22,068 bases of DNA from an uncultured Clostridia bacterium (GTDB lineage: Bacteria; Bacillota; Clostridia; Peptostreptococcales; Anaerovoracaceae), in contig CAKQWL010000049.1 of NCBI GenBank assembly GCA_934278965.1, positions 1-22,068 on the forward strand, given 5' to 3'. This document shows, piece by piece, positions 13,923 to 22,068 of this stretch (within the stretch, counting starts at the first letter, position 1; the number at the start of each line of letters is the position of its first letter). Under the pieces are notes generated by a model. That model was not told where the DNA came from, searched no databases, and saw nothing but the letters and a program-made list of their open reading frames with translations. Made by a program: the position numbers and the translations under genes.

Positions 13923-14647
13923 TCTTTTTCCTTTCCTCCTGCTTCCGCCGCGTAGACAAGCCGTCTCGCGGTGCCGTATGCCTCGACTTCCACCTCGTCA
14001 AAGGTCTCTACCGTAAAAATCACGCCCCATTCCCGAAGAGAGGTCCCGTAGCCATTCTCCGAAAGAAGTGTATTGACCATTCGTCTTCGATTTCCAATCG
14101 CCTTGATCGTAAAAGGTCTCGCGTAAGTCACACCGTTAATCCGGATGGTCCACCCGGAACAGTTCACGGAGGTACTGTCTACGATCCTCTGACCGTTGAC
14201 CGAAATCGCTTCCGCCCCGGAGCGTTTCAATTCGTTGATAATCATCAGAATATCAATATCATGGACGATCAGGTTATTGATATCCTCTCCCTCGTAAAGC
14301 GCCCGCTTCCCGTCGTCGACCGTGATTTCAATCCCGGGACCGTATACCGCGCAGGTTCCGGCAAGGATCTCGTACTTCTCATGCTCAGACAGGATATTGT
14401 CCCGGACAATCTGCTGTTCCTCGCTTCCGTCATCGCTTTCATACTGCAGAAGGAGCATCTTCGTTTCGATAATCTGCCGGTCGATATCACGCACCGTTTC
14501 TTCTTCGCTCCTTGTCATCGTTTTGTAATCCTCGATGGCCTTCCGCGAAGTATAGATCCGTTCCCCTGCACTGGCACGCGCCTGAATGACCAGCATCGCA
14601 CCAACGATGAAACTGATCAGAAAAGCCGATACGAATCTTTTTTTCAT
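13919..14647 (-). CDS. DUF881 family membrane protein, second of a tandem pair (YlxX-like)
   Basis: The 242-residue protein has one N-terminal membrane helix (about 5-25) and an extracellular part. A coiled coil at about 45-90 is followed by the DUF881 domain: YGPGIEITVDDG, IVHDIDILMIINELKRSGAEAISVNGQRIV, then IRINGVTYARPFTIKAIGN. It is a paralogue of the preceding gene and matches the ylxW-ylxX pair before sbp in Bacillus. Function is unknown; a role in division or wall growth is inferred from position. GAGGAG inside the end of the upstream gene serves as ribosome binding site, with a 6-bp gap. Confidence 0.9.
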   Translation of the reverse strand: MKKRFVSAFLISFIVGAMLVIQARASAGERIYTSRKAIEDYKTMTRSEEETVRDIDRQIIETKMLLLQYESDDGSEEQQIVRDNILSEHEKYEILAGTCAVYGPGIEITVDDGKRALYEGEDINNLIVHDIDILMIINELKRSGAEAISVNGQRIVDSTSVNCSGWTIRINGVTYARPFTIKAIGNRRRMVNTLLSENGYGTSLREWGVIFTVETFDEVEVEAYGTARRLVYAAEAGGKEKE

Positions 14648-14653
14648 CTCAGC

Positions 14654-15385
14654 TTACTCCTCTTCTTTGACCGGTTTGGCGTAACGGAATGTGATGACCC
14701 CGTTATAGCGCGGTACGATCAAATCTTCCTTCTTTGAAAGCTCCACGGTCAGATTGTAATTCTTTTTCAGGGTCTCCACAATGCCGCCGCGGATCGACAG
14801 CGCGTTTTCCATTGTTGTCGGATTTCCGATTGCTTTCACATGATACGGCGGCGCTGTTGCGCTTCCGTTGATATTGATATTCTTTCCGGCCAGTGAAATC
14901 TCGCTTGTCTGAACCAGTCGGTGTTCGTTGATCGAAATGGCCTCCGCACCGGCTTCCTTCAGCTTGTTGACAAGATTCAGAAGCTCCTCATAGTGGTATG
15001 TAATGACGCTGAAGTCATCCTGGTATTCGTCGGTGATGACCGGATCCTTGATCGTAATCTCAATGCCCGGCCCGTGTACATCCATCGCGCCGGTCAGGAG
15101 CTTGTATTTTTCCGTATCCGAAAGAAGGCCCTCGATCACGGCATCCTCCGCGGCGGCCTCCCGCTCGATCGTCGTCAGCCGTTCCTGCAGGGAAGCCAAT
15201 TCCTCCAGCGCGTCTTCCTTTTCCGCCCGCACACTGTTCAGTGCCACCTCATAATCCTTTAATTTACTGTAAGGCACAAGCCCTCCCTGGTCCGATCCCG
15301 CTGTACTGCTGATCTGGACCGCAAGTACGATACCGACCGCAAGAGCAAGCACTCCCGCGCCGATGGTCCCTACGCACTTCTTCAT
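14654..15385 (-). CDS. DUF881 family membrane protein, first of a tandem pair (YlxW-like)
   Basis: The 243-residue protein has a membrane helix at about 8-26, a coiled coil at about 42-90 and a DUF881 domain with VHGPGIEITIKDP, YHYEELLNLVNKLKEAGAEAISINEHRLV and PPYHVKAIGNP. The topology is a short cytoplasmic tip and a large outer domain. Similarity to the next gene across the whole domain indicates an old tandem duplication. It lies 24 bp after ftsQ. The family has no proven biochemical role. Confidence 0.9.
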   Translation of the reverse strand: MKKCVGTIGAGVLALAVGIVLAVQISSTAGSDQGGLVPYSKLKDYEVALNSVRAEKEDALEELASLQERLTTIEREAAAEDAVIEGLLSDTEKYKLLTGAMDVHGPGIEITIKDPVITDEYQDDFSVITYHYEELLNLVNKLKEAGAEAISINEHRLVQTSEISLAGKNININGSATAPPYHVKAIGNPTTMENALSIRGGIVETLKKNYNLTVELSKKEDLIVPRYNGVITFRYAKPVKEEE

Positions 15386-15409
15386 CTTTTCTTCCGTTTC
15401 CGCCTTTCT

Positions 15410-16276
15410 TTATTCTATCGCCGCATGGAACGCACAGGAACCGTCGGAATTTACTGTAATGGTCCCCCGTTCAATCCCCTGGCTGTAAAGCTCGTAAAGC
15501 ACTTTCTGCAGTCCGCCGTTTTCCAGATTTTCCGAAACCGCCTCCGGCGTTCCGCTGCAAATCAAATTATCGTAGATATACGCTTTTATCATCACGCCGG
15601 AAAGATCAATCTTTTTAAAGTATAAATCATTTTCCTCCATCCCCTCAAGGATTTTCAGCGTATCGGAAAGCACATAATTTTCTTCGACTGCAAGGGCCTT
15701 CCCCTCCTCGATGCTTTGAAGCGTCAATCCTACAAGAAGAGTCAGCTTTGGCTCTGTATCGGTCTGGCGCAGCACCAGTCCGGAAGAATCCACGATAATG
15801 TACGTATCGCCGTACTGGACCGCCGCCGCTTCTTTTCTTTCCTCCACCTCGATCCGGATCGTGGACGGCAATTTTCTGGAAATCTTCGCGTTCCGGATAT
15901 ACGTATCCTTCAAAAGCCGCTGCTTGATTTTCTGCGTCCTGCACTCAAAGAAAATATTCTTTCCTGTCTGTACACCGGCCTTCTCCGAAATCTGCTCCGC
16001 TGTATAATAACTGTTGCCCGAAACCTCCGTTCCGGTCACATCAAAAAAGCTCAAATTCAGAAAAAACCACAGCCCCGTGCACAGAACAAGGAAGACAAAA
16101 AAACGAAGAAGGTAATTTTTCTTTTTTCTCTTCTTTTTCTTCTTCTTTTTCACCGTCTTTTCCGAAGCCTCCGGTGCCTTCTGCTCCGTTTCCGGATACA
16201 GATCGGAGCCTTCCTGTTCATAAAATCCGTACTGATTTTCTTTTTCGTATCTTTCTCCGTATCTCTCGTCCGACAT
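15410..16276 (-). CDS. ftsQ: Cell division protein FtsQ/DivIB
   Basis: The 288-residue protein has an acidic N-terminal cytoplasmic part, a run of lysines (residues 43-53, broken by one Arg) and one membrane helix at about 55-75. A POTRA domain follows at about 77-146 (SFFDVTGTEVSGNSYYTAEQI, then RKLPSTIRIEVEERK), then the beta domain of FtsQ/DivIB. It binds FtsL/DivIC and FtsB-type partners and helps activate septal wall synthesis outside the membrane. It lies 23 bp after murA. The lysine run is coded by a 36-base purine tract (16116-16151), a possible slippage site. Confidence 0.93.
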   Translation of the reverse strand: MSDERYGERYEKENQYGFYEQEGSDLYPETEQKAPEASEKTVKKKKKKKRKKKNYLLRFFVFLVLCTGLWFFLNLSFFDVTGTEVSGNSYYTAEQISEKAGVQTGKNIFFECRTQKIKQRLLKDTYIRNAKISRKLPSTIRIEVEERKEAAAVQYGDTYIIVDSSGLVLRQTDTEPKLTLLVGLTLQSIEEGKALAVEENYVLSDTLKILEGMEENDLYFKKIDLSGVMIKAYIYDNLICSGTPEAVSENLENGGLQKVLYELYSQGIERGTITVNSDGSCAFHAAIE

Positions 16277-16299
16277 CTCTTTTTTCCTTTATCTATCGT

Positions 16300-17571
16300 T
16301 TATAGAATCCGTTCGATCTCCGCGCCCAGTGCTGCCAGACGCTCAGAGAAACGGCAATACCCTCTGTTGATATGCTCAATCCCGGAGATCAGGCTCTGCC
16401 CCTCTGCAGCAAGCGCCGCAATAACAAGACCCGCGCCTCCTCTGAGATCCTGCGCTCGAATCTCCGCTCCGTGCAGAGATTCCGTTCCGTCTATTATAGC
16501 ATGTTTCCCGCATATTTCAATGACTGCTCCCATTTTTCGGAGCTCTCCTGCGATACCGAACCGGTTTTCAAAAACAGTCTCTTCAATGTCCGAAATGCCC
16601 TGCGCTGCGCACAGCGCCGCAAGCAGCTGCGGCTGAAGATCTGTGGGAAACGCCGGGTACGGAGCCGTCTGTACGCGGTGCGCCGCCAAAAGACGCTCGG
16701 GTGCCCGCAGCGCGATCCCGATTCGATCCTGTTCAATGCGGCAGCCGCAGCCGGACAGGATCTCCAGCAGTTGTTCCAGATGCCGTCCGGACCCGCGCTC
16801 CAAAAAGACCTCGCCTCCCGCGGCAGCCGCCGCAAGGAGGAATGTCCCGCACTCGATCCGATCCGGAATGATTCGATGACGGGCGCCATGAAGGGTCCGA
16901 ACACCTCGGATTCGAATCATCGGGCTTCCCGCGCCCTCGATCTGAGCACCGCAATCCTGAAGGAAGTGTGCCAGATCCTCGATCTCCGGTTCCTGTGCCG
17001 CTCCGGAAAGAACGGTCGTGCCTTGCGCCAGGACAGCCGCGCACATCGCGTTTTCCGTCGCGCCGACACGCGGACACGGAAGCCGGATTTTGGCTCCGGA
17101 GAGTCCGTTTTTTCCCGCTCGGCACAAAATTTTTCGGCCGTCCCTCGTGATTTCCGCTCCCAATGCCGAAAACACGGAGAGATGCAGGTCGATCGGGCGG
17201 GCGCCGATTCGGCACCCGCCCGGCTCATAAAATTCCGCCTGCCCCAGACGCGCAAGAAGCGGTCCTGCCGTAAAAAGGGAGGATCGCATACTTTCCGAAA
17301 GCTCCTGTGAAACAGAAGAAGCCGACAGGGCCTCTGTCTGCACAGCAAGTCCGCCGCCCTCTTCTCCGATTCGGCCTCCGAGGCTCGAAATTATGTATTT
17401 CATCTGATCGACATCCGCAATATCCGGACAATTTTCAATCAGACAGCTTTCTCCTGTCAAAAGTGACGCTGCGAGAATCGGCAGCGCCGCGTTTTTCGCT
17501 CCGCTCACTCGGAGCGTGCCCTTGAGCTGTTTTGCACCTCTGATCCGGTATCGTTCCAAGTCTGTGCTCAA
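16300..17571 (-). CDS. murA: UDP-N-acetylglucosamine 1-carboxyvinyltransferase MurA
   Basis: The 423-residue enzyme transfers enolpyruvate from PEP to UDP-GlcNAc, the first committed step of peptidoglycan synthesis. The active-site lysine motif GAKNAALPIL is near 25-34. The flexible-loop cysteine is Cys120 in PGGCRIGARPID, so the enzyme should be fosfomycin-sensitive (family knowledge). The aspartate of AYPAFPTDLQPQ-type motif is present as PYPAFPTDLQPQ. The start is TTG at 17569-17571 with GGAGG 7 nt upstream; no in-frame ATG fits as well. Its codon use is more GC-rich than in its neighbours. It occupies the place between murG and ftsQ/divIB where Bacillus has murB. Confidence 0.95.
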   Translation of the reverse strand: MSTDLERYRIRGAKQLKGTLRVSGAKNAALPILAASLLTGESCLIENCPDIADVDQMKYIISSLGGRIGEEGGGLAVQTEALSASSVSQELSESMRSSLFTAGPLLARLGQAEFYEPGGCRIGARPIDLHLSVFSALGAEITRDGRKILCRAGKNGLSGAKIRLPCPRVGATENAMCAAVLAQGTTVLSGAAQEPEIEDLAHFLQDCGAQIEGAGSPMIRIRGVRTLHGARHRIIPDRIECGTFLLAAAAAGGEVFLERGSGRHLEQLLEILSGCGCRIEQDRIGIALRAPERLLAAHRVQTAPYPAFPTDLQPQLLAALCAAQGISDIEETVFENRFGIAGELRKMGAVIEICGKHAIIDGTESLHGAEIRAQDLRGGAGLVIAALAAEGQSLISGIEHINRGYCRFSERLAALGAEIERIL

Positions 17572-17630
17572 ATCTGTACCTCCGCAAACATATTCTGTCT
17601 TTCCATCATATGTGCAAAGGCGCGTCCTTG

Positions 17631-18785
17631 CTACTTACCGCCGGATTCTCCGTGCGCTGCCGATTTCTTTCCAAGATCCGCACCGAGATCCGCAAAAATT
17701 TCTCCCGCAATTTTTCCGGCAGCATCCTCCGCCGCCATGCGCCGGCTGGCACTCTCCATTTCCGAAAGACGGTCCCGATCGTTTTTCAGATTTTCTGCCG
17801 CCTGCAGCAACCTTTCCGCGGTAAAATCCTTATCTTCAATCAAAATTGCGCCGCCGGTGTCCGCGATCGCTTTCGCGTTGTAATACTGATGATTTCCCGT
17901 TACGTTCGGTGACGGCACCAGCACCGCCGCTCTTCCGCAGGTCGTAATCTCCGCCACCGTCAATGCGCCGGACCGGCTTACGACGAGATCCGACGCCATC
18001 AGATGATCCGCCATGTCGTTGATATATTCAAGGACGCGCAGATTTCCTCCCGGCCGGATGCCGGCTTTTTCCAATTTCTCCAGCACCGAATGATAATAAT
18101 ATCTGCCGGTCGCAAAAAGAACCATCACCTCTTTTTCCCGAAGAAGCCGCGGCAGAGCTTCCAGCAGGACATCGTTGATCCGTCCTGCGCCCTGGCTTCC
18201 GCCGAATGAAAGGAGTACAAACCGATTTTCCGGGATTCCGAGCCGTTTCCTCGCGCCGCTTCGGTCTTCCTCAAAAAACTCCCGCCGTACAGGATTGCCC
18301 GTAACTGTCAGCTTGTCCGAATACCGGCGGAAATACTCCTCCGCCGCCGGAAAAGCCAGAAAAACTCTTCGCACATGCCGCGCAAGCAGTTTATTGGTCA
18401 CTCCCGGGAAGGCATTTTGCTCGTGGATATACGATGGGATCCCCATCTTCGCCGCTTCCCGCACCACCGGTCCGCAAACATACCCGCCCGTCCCGATAAC
18501 GACATCCGGCTGAAAGCGCCGCAGAATTTCCTTCGCTTCGTGAATTCCTTTTGCTAAATCCCGAAAGGTTTTTACATTTTTCAGGAGGTTCTTTCGATAA
18601 AACCCACTGACCGTAATAAACTCGATCGGATATCCGTTTTTCGGCACCAGATCCTTTTCCAATCCCCTCCGTGTCCCGACGAAGAGAATCTCCGCGTTCG
18701 GATCCAGTTCCTGAATTTTACGGGCAATGGCGATGGCCGGATAAATATGTCCGCCAGTGCCTCCGCCGGTCATGATCACTTTCAT
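17631..18785 (-). CDS. murG: Lipid II synthase MurG
   Basis: The 384-residue peripheral membrane glycosyltransferase adds GlcNAc from UDP-GlcNAc to lipid I on the inner face of the membrane. The N-terminal glycine loop reads MTGGGTGGHIYPAIAIA. Other family motifs are GTGGYVCGPVV near 98, the HEQNAFPGVTNK stretch near 121, LLSFGGSQGAGRIND near 191 and VSRSGALTVAEI with the donor-binding residues. It ends with a Lys/Gly-rich tail of about 15 residues beyond the usual fold. AGGAGG lies 5 nt before ATG, and the upstream ftsW stop is 9 bp away. Confidence 0.97.
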   Translation of the reverse strand: MKVIMTGGGTGGHIYPAIAIARKIQELDPNAEILFVGTRRGLEKDLVPKNGYPIEFITVSGFYRKNLLKNVKTFRDLAKGIHEAKEILRRFQPDVVIGTGGYVCGPVVREAAKMGIPSYIHEQNAFPGVTNKLLARHVRRVFLAFPAAEEYFRRYSDKLTVTGNPVRREFFEEDRSGARKRLGIPENRFVLLSFGGSQGAGRINDVLLEALPRLLREKEVMVLFATGRYYYHSVLEKLEKAGIRPGGNLRVLEYINDMADHLMASDLVVSRSGALTVAEITTCGRAAVLVPSPNVTGNHQYYNAKAIADTGGAILIEDKDFTAERLLQAAENLKNDRDRLSEMESASRRMAAEDAAGKIAGEIFADLGADLGKKSAAHGESGGK

Positions 18786-18794
18786 AAAAACCTC

Positions 18795-20018
18795 CTACCG
18801 CGCTGAATGGCGCGAAATATTGAGAAGTATCCCCACTGACCCCAAAAACAGAAGCGTTGCGTTGCCCCCGTAAGATACGAACGGAAGTGTCACGCCGGTC
18901 GGCGGCATACTGGATGTCACAACTGCGATATTCATAATCACCTGGAGCGCGATCATAATCGTAATCCCTGCCGCCAGCATGCTGCCGAAGGTATCGTTTG
19001 CATTGACAGAAATATGGATTCCCCGCCAAATCAGAAGCAGATAGCAGATCATCAGGAAAATCACGCCGATATATCCCAGTTCCTCTCCGATGATCGCCAG
19101 GATAAAGTCATTCTGCGGTTCCGGGAGATATAAATTTTTCTGTACGCTTTTTCCAAGCCCCGTTCCGAACAGTCCTCCTGTTCCAAGTGCCAACAGGCTC
19201 TGGACAACCTGATATCCGTCTCCGAGCGGATCGGCGAACGGATCCAGAAAGCTTGTAATACGCTTTGCCCATTCGCTGTCCGGCAGGAACACCGTCAGCG
19301 AAAAAATGCCGAGGCCCGCCGCACCAACCATCGCGCCGATATATCCCCAGGACAATCCGGCAACAAACATCATTCCGACGATAATTCCGCACACTGTGAT
19401 CGCGGTCGACAGGTTCGGCTGCTTCACGATCAGCCCCATGTAAACAACACATAATCCCAGAAGCGGCAGAACGCCTCTTTGGAGAGAATGAATGCGCCGC
19501 GGGTCCTGGGAAAGAAAATAGGCTGTAAAAATAATGGCCGCAATCTTGGCAAATTCGCCCGGCATGAAGGTCAGCTTTCCGATCCCGATCCAGCGCGTCG
19601 CCAAATTCCGCGTCACACCGAGCGGTGTGAAGATCAGCACCAGGAACAAAATACTGAAACCCAAGAAAGCCAACGCCACCTTTTTCTTCGCAAAGATCCG
19701 GTAATCAATGACCGTCATGATGAGCATCCCTGCGATTCCGGCTGCCACCCAGACTAAATCCCGGATCAAATAATGATAAGGGTCGCTGTACTTGTTGATC
19801 GAATAATAATAGCTGGCACTGAAAACCATAATGACGCCGAAAATCGACAGAGCCAGCGCAAGCAGCACCAGCCAGAAATCCCCTGATTTCACGCTGCCGC
19901 TTTTCAGGATTTCGCCGGCATACCCATGCTGCTTTCGTTCAGCCCGCAGCATTTTTCTTTCTTTTTTCGCCTTTCGTTTTGTCTTTACCATGCGCCTTTG
20001 CCTGCCTCGCTTTGTCAC
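18795..20018 (-). CDS. ftsW: SEDS glycosyltransferase FtsW (or SpoVE-like)
   Basis: The 407-residue protein has a basic cytoplasmic tail of about 45 residues and then about ten membrane helices. SEDS family marks include GEFAKIAAIIFTAYFLS near 154, FLDPFADPLGDGYQVVQS (catalytic Asp about 259), GLGKSVQKNLYLPEPQNDF and PPTGVTLPFVSYGG near the end. It polymerises lipid II into septal glycan with a class B penicillin-binding protein. FtsW and the sporulation paralogue SpoVE cannot be told apart here; position in the dcw cluster supports FtsW. The start is GTG at 20016-20018 with GGAG 8 nt upstream. ATG at 19989-19991 is an alternative that shortens the tail by nine residues. Confidence 0.93.
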   Translation of the reverse strand: MTKRGRQRRMVKTKRKAKKERKMLRAERKQHGYAGEILKSGSVKSGDFWLVLLALALSIFGVIMVFSASYYYSINKYSDPYHYLIRDLVWVAAGIAGMLIMTVIDYRIFAKKKVALAFLGFSILFLVLIFTPLGVTRNLATRWIGIGKLTFMPGEFAKIAAIIFTAYFLSQDPRRIHSLQRGVLPLLGLCVVYMGLIVKQPNLSTAITVCGIIVGMMFVAGLSWGYIGAMVGAAGLGIFSLTVFLPDSEWAKRITSFLDPFADPLGDGYQVVQSLLALGTGGLFGTGLGKSVQKNLYLPEPQNDFILAIIGEELGYIGVIFLMICYLLLIWRGIHISVNANDTFGSMLAAGITIMIALQVIMNIAVVTSSMPPTGVTLPFVSYGGNATLLFLGSVGILLNISRHSAR

Positions 20019-20057
20019 TTTTCTATCTCCGGATTTTTCCGGCCAGCATCGGCAGTA

Positions 20058-21422
20058 CTACGCCTCAAGCCGATGCACGCAATTCTTAAAATGTTCCCCT
20101 CGCTGTTCAAAGCAGGTGTACATATCCCAACTCGCGCATGCCGGGGATAGGAGAACGGTATCCCCTGCTTCCGCAAGCTCATACCCCTTCTTTACGCACT
20201 CTTCCATGTCTTTGCACATACAGCAGTTCGTAAAACCGAGTTCTTCCGCCTGCTGCCGGATTTTCGGCGCCGTCTTGCCGAGAAGCAAAAGCCATTTCAC
20301 CTTGCCGCCGAAAGCCTGGATCAGCTCCCGGAAATCCGACCCCTTGTCGTATCCGCCGGCAATCAGCAGGATTCCTCCGTCGATCGCTTCGATCGCCTTA
20401 ATGGACGAATCCGGATTCGTTCCTTTTGAGTCGTTCACAAAACGGATCCCATCCACCGTATCTACATACTCAATCCGATGCTCCACTCCGGTAAAGGCGC
20501 GTACCGCGTCCCCGATCGTTTTTGCATCAATTCCCGCAAAATAAGAGACTGCTGCAGCTGCAAGAACATTCTCGACATTATGCGCCCCCGGGATCTGCAG
20601 TTCCGAAACCCCACAGATGTCCTCCGTTGTTCCGTCCTCACCGCGGACAACAATGCGGCCGTCTTTTACGAACGCCCCCATTTCCAGCTCCCTCTTCCGG
20701 GAGAACGGAACCACGGTCGCTTTTGTATGCTTTGCCAGTTTTTCCACCAGCGGATCGTCAAAGTTCAAAACCGCATACTGCCCCTTTTCCTGGTTCTCCA
20801 TGATCTTGGCCTTTGCGAGCGCATAGTTTTCCATCGTCTTATGCCGGTTCAGATGGTCCGGCGTCAGATTGAGGATTGCGGAAATTTCCGGCTTGAATTC
20901 CTTGGTTGTTTCCAGCTGAAAGCTGCTGGTCTCCGTAACGAGCCAGGCGTCGTCCTCTGCCGAAAGTGCCATGGAAATAACAGCAACACCGATATTCCCC
21001 ACAACATAGGTCTTTCGTTTGGCCGCCTTGAAAATCTCTCCCGTCAGCACCGTGGTCGTTGTCTTTCCGTTTGTTCCGGTGATTGCGGCATATTTTCCGT
21101 GACCGAGCCGATAAGCAAGCTCCAGCTCTCCGACAATCTCCGCGCCCTTTTTCTTGCCCTCTTCCACAAACGGCAGCTCTGGCGGTACACCCGGACTTAG
21201 AATCAGTAGGTCAAAAGCGCCCATGTCCTCCGGCACCGTCCCGAAATAACAGGTCACATTTCTCCCTTTGAGAAAAGCGCAGAGCTGCGCATCCAGTTCC
21301 CCCTCACTTTTACTGTCCTGCACTGATACAGACGCTCCAAGCGCCAGCATCGCCTGTACTGCCGCGATCCCGGATTTCCCGAGTCCTACTACCAATACGC
21401 GTTTGTTCTCCATCTGATTCAT
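20058..21422 (-). CDS. murD: UDP-N-acetylmuramoyl-L-alanine--D-glutamate ligase MurD
   Basis: From ATG at 21420-21422 the protein has 454 residues, typical for MurD, which adds D-glutamate to UDP-MurNAc-L-Ala using ATP. The Rossmann-like N-terminus reads KRVLVVGLGKSGIAAV. The ATP loop is TGTNGKTTT at 115-123, the central domain has LNLTPDHLNRH, and the C-terminal domain has GVEHRIEYV and FVNDSKGTNPDS. I prefer this start over ATG at 21458 because AGAGG lies 8 nt upstream and the glycine loop then falls at its usual place near residue 13. The gene is between mraY and ftsW. Confidence 0.95.
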   Translation of the reverse strand: MNQMENKRVLVVGLGKSGIAAVQAMLALGASVSVQDSKSEGELDAQLCAFLKGRNVTCYFGTVPEDMGAFDLLILSPGVPPELPFVEEGKKKGAEIVGELELAYRLGHGKYAAITGTNGKTTTTVLTGEIFKAAKRKTYVVGNIGVAVISMALSAEDDAWLVTETSSFQLETTKEFKPEISAILNLTPDHLNRHKTMENYALAKAKIMENQEKGQYAVLNFDDPLVEKLAKHTKATVVPFSRKRELEMGAFVKDGRIVVRGEDGTTEDICGVSELQIPGAHNVENVLAAAAVSYFAGIDAKTIGDAVRAFTGVEHRIEYVDTVDGIRFVNDSKGTNPDSSIKAIEAIDGGILLIAGGYDKGSDFRELIQAFGGKVKWLLLLGKTAPKIRQQAEELGFTNCCMCKDMEECVKKGYELAEAGDTVLLSPACASWDMYTCFEQRGEHFKNCVHRLEA

Positions 21423-21488
21423 ATACTTTTCCTCTTTTATCTTCGATATAAACTTCATTTGCCTTCCCTGTCCGCATCCTAAAGCGCC

Positions 21489-22068
21489 CTAAAGCGCCGC
21501 GAGCGCAATCACACAGAAGCAGCAGGCCGCGCCCCAGAACATTCCGACAACCGCCTTTTCCTGCATGCCGCAGAGCTCAAAGTGGTGATGCAGCGGGGAC
21601 ATCCGGAAGACCCTTTTCCCGGTCAGCCGGAAAGAAACCACCTGGATAATCACGGAAAGCGCCTCCGCCACATAGACAAATCCGGCAACCGGAAGCAGCA
21701 AGGTCATATTCATCGAAATGGCCGCTACTGCAAGCCCTCCGCCCAGCGCCATCGACCCGGTATCTCCCATAAAGATCTTCGCCGGATTCCGATTAAACAC
21801 CAGAAACCCAAGACAGGCTCCGCAGAGTGCCGAGCAGAACAGCAGCGGCAGCTCAAACAGAAATACCGACGCCGCAACCGCAAAATAAAGTGAAACAATC
21901 GCCGTAACACCGGAAGCCAATCCGTCCAGTCCGTCTGTCAGGTTGACGCTGTTTGACATTGCGACAATCACGAATGTAATAAACGGGATATACCAGATCC
22001 CGAAATCGACATACACGGAAACGAACGGAATATAGACCACCGTCCCGCTGATCGTTTCGTTCGCCATA
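21489..22068 (-). CDS. mraY: Phospho-MurNAc-pentapeptide transferase MraY, C-terminal part
   Basis: About 193 C-terminal residues are present; the gene's start lies beyond the window, since MraY is usually near 320 residues. Family marks are NSVNLTDGLDGLASG (catalytic Asp loop), FMGDTGSMALGGGLA, and MSPLHHHFE with the three histidines. Several membrane helices are evident. The enzyme moves phospho-MurNAc-pentapeptide to undecaprenyl phosphate to make lipid I. The Met near 22067 is internal, not the start. The stop codon lies in a 10-bp tandem duplication (21479-21498). Confidence 0.95.
   Translation of the reverse strand, partial: MANETISGTVVYIPFVSVYVDFGIWYIPFITFVIVAMSNSVNLTDGLDGLASGVTAIVSLYFAVAASVFLFELPLLFCSALCGACLGFLVFNRNPAKIFMGDTGSMALGGGLAVAAISMNMTLLLPVAGFVYVAEALSVIIQVVSFRLTGKRVFRMSPLHHHFELCGMQEKAVVGMFWGAACCFCVIALAAL

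Noticed and set aside
20058..21458. The longer murD start at 21458
   Set aside because: It adds 12 residues (MKFISKIKEEKY) before the usual MurD start, and the ATG at 21422 has the better-spaced AGAGG site.

Overview
The window reads as the chromosome of a Gram-positive anaerobe of class Clostridia. The evidence is gene order and protein type: a mraY-murD-ftsW-murG-murA-ftsQ-(DUF881)2-sbp-ftsZ run, a TrmH-pheS-pheT-zapA-mutS2 run, strong AGGAGG-type ribosome binding sites, and an SPFH protein of the Clostridia/YdjI kind. Genus cannot be fixed from this; Lachnospiraceae or Anaerovoracaceae-like relatives are guesses. Every supported gene lies on the minus strand, so transcription runs from high to low coordinates.

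Right part (about 12.3-22.07 kb): the division and cell wall (dcw) cluster. MraY and MurG make lipid I and lipid II, MurD and MurA make the nucleotide precursors, FtsW polymerises glycan, FtsQ/DivIB belongs to the divisome, two tandem DUF881 proteins and Sbp match the ylxW-ylxX-sbp trio of Bacillus, and FtsZ forms the ring. ftsA, found between sbp and ftsZ in Bacillus, is absent here, and murA sits where Bacillus has murB. ftsZ has its own good promoter (extended -10) and a terminator.

Middle part (about 5-12.3 kb): a housekeeping run of an rRNA/tRNA methyltransferase (TrmH family), both phenylalanyl-tRNA synthetase subunits, ZapA and MutS2, in an order close to the ysgA-pheST-zapA-mutSB region of Bacillus.

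Left part (1-4.9 kb): accessory. A four-gene set (cysteine-containing unknown, CbxX/SpoVK-like AAA+ ATPase, J-domain-like protein with a degenerate HPD motif, HIRAN protein) ends at a strong hairpin terminator. Beyond it lie a coding remnant, a small serine recombinase, an AT-rich gap, and the start of an SPFH-domain gene that runs off the window.

The most interesting observation is in that AT-rich gap. Two 26-bp sites (388-413 and 524-549) match at 21 of 26 positions in inverted orientation, share an identical central GTGTACT, and stop matching outside the 26 bp. Both are dyad-like, and 26 bp is the usual size of a serine recombinase crossover site. They lie between the recombinase gene and the SPFH gene. 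The arrangement suggests a small invertible promoter switch (an inverton of about 110 bp between the sites) controlling the SPFH gene, with its own invertase next to it. This is inference from sequence and has not been shown to invert.
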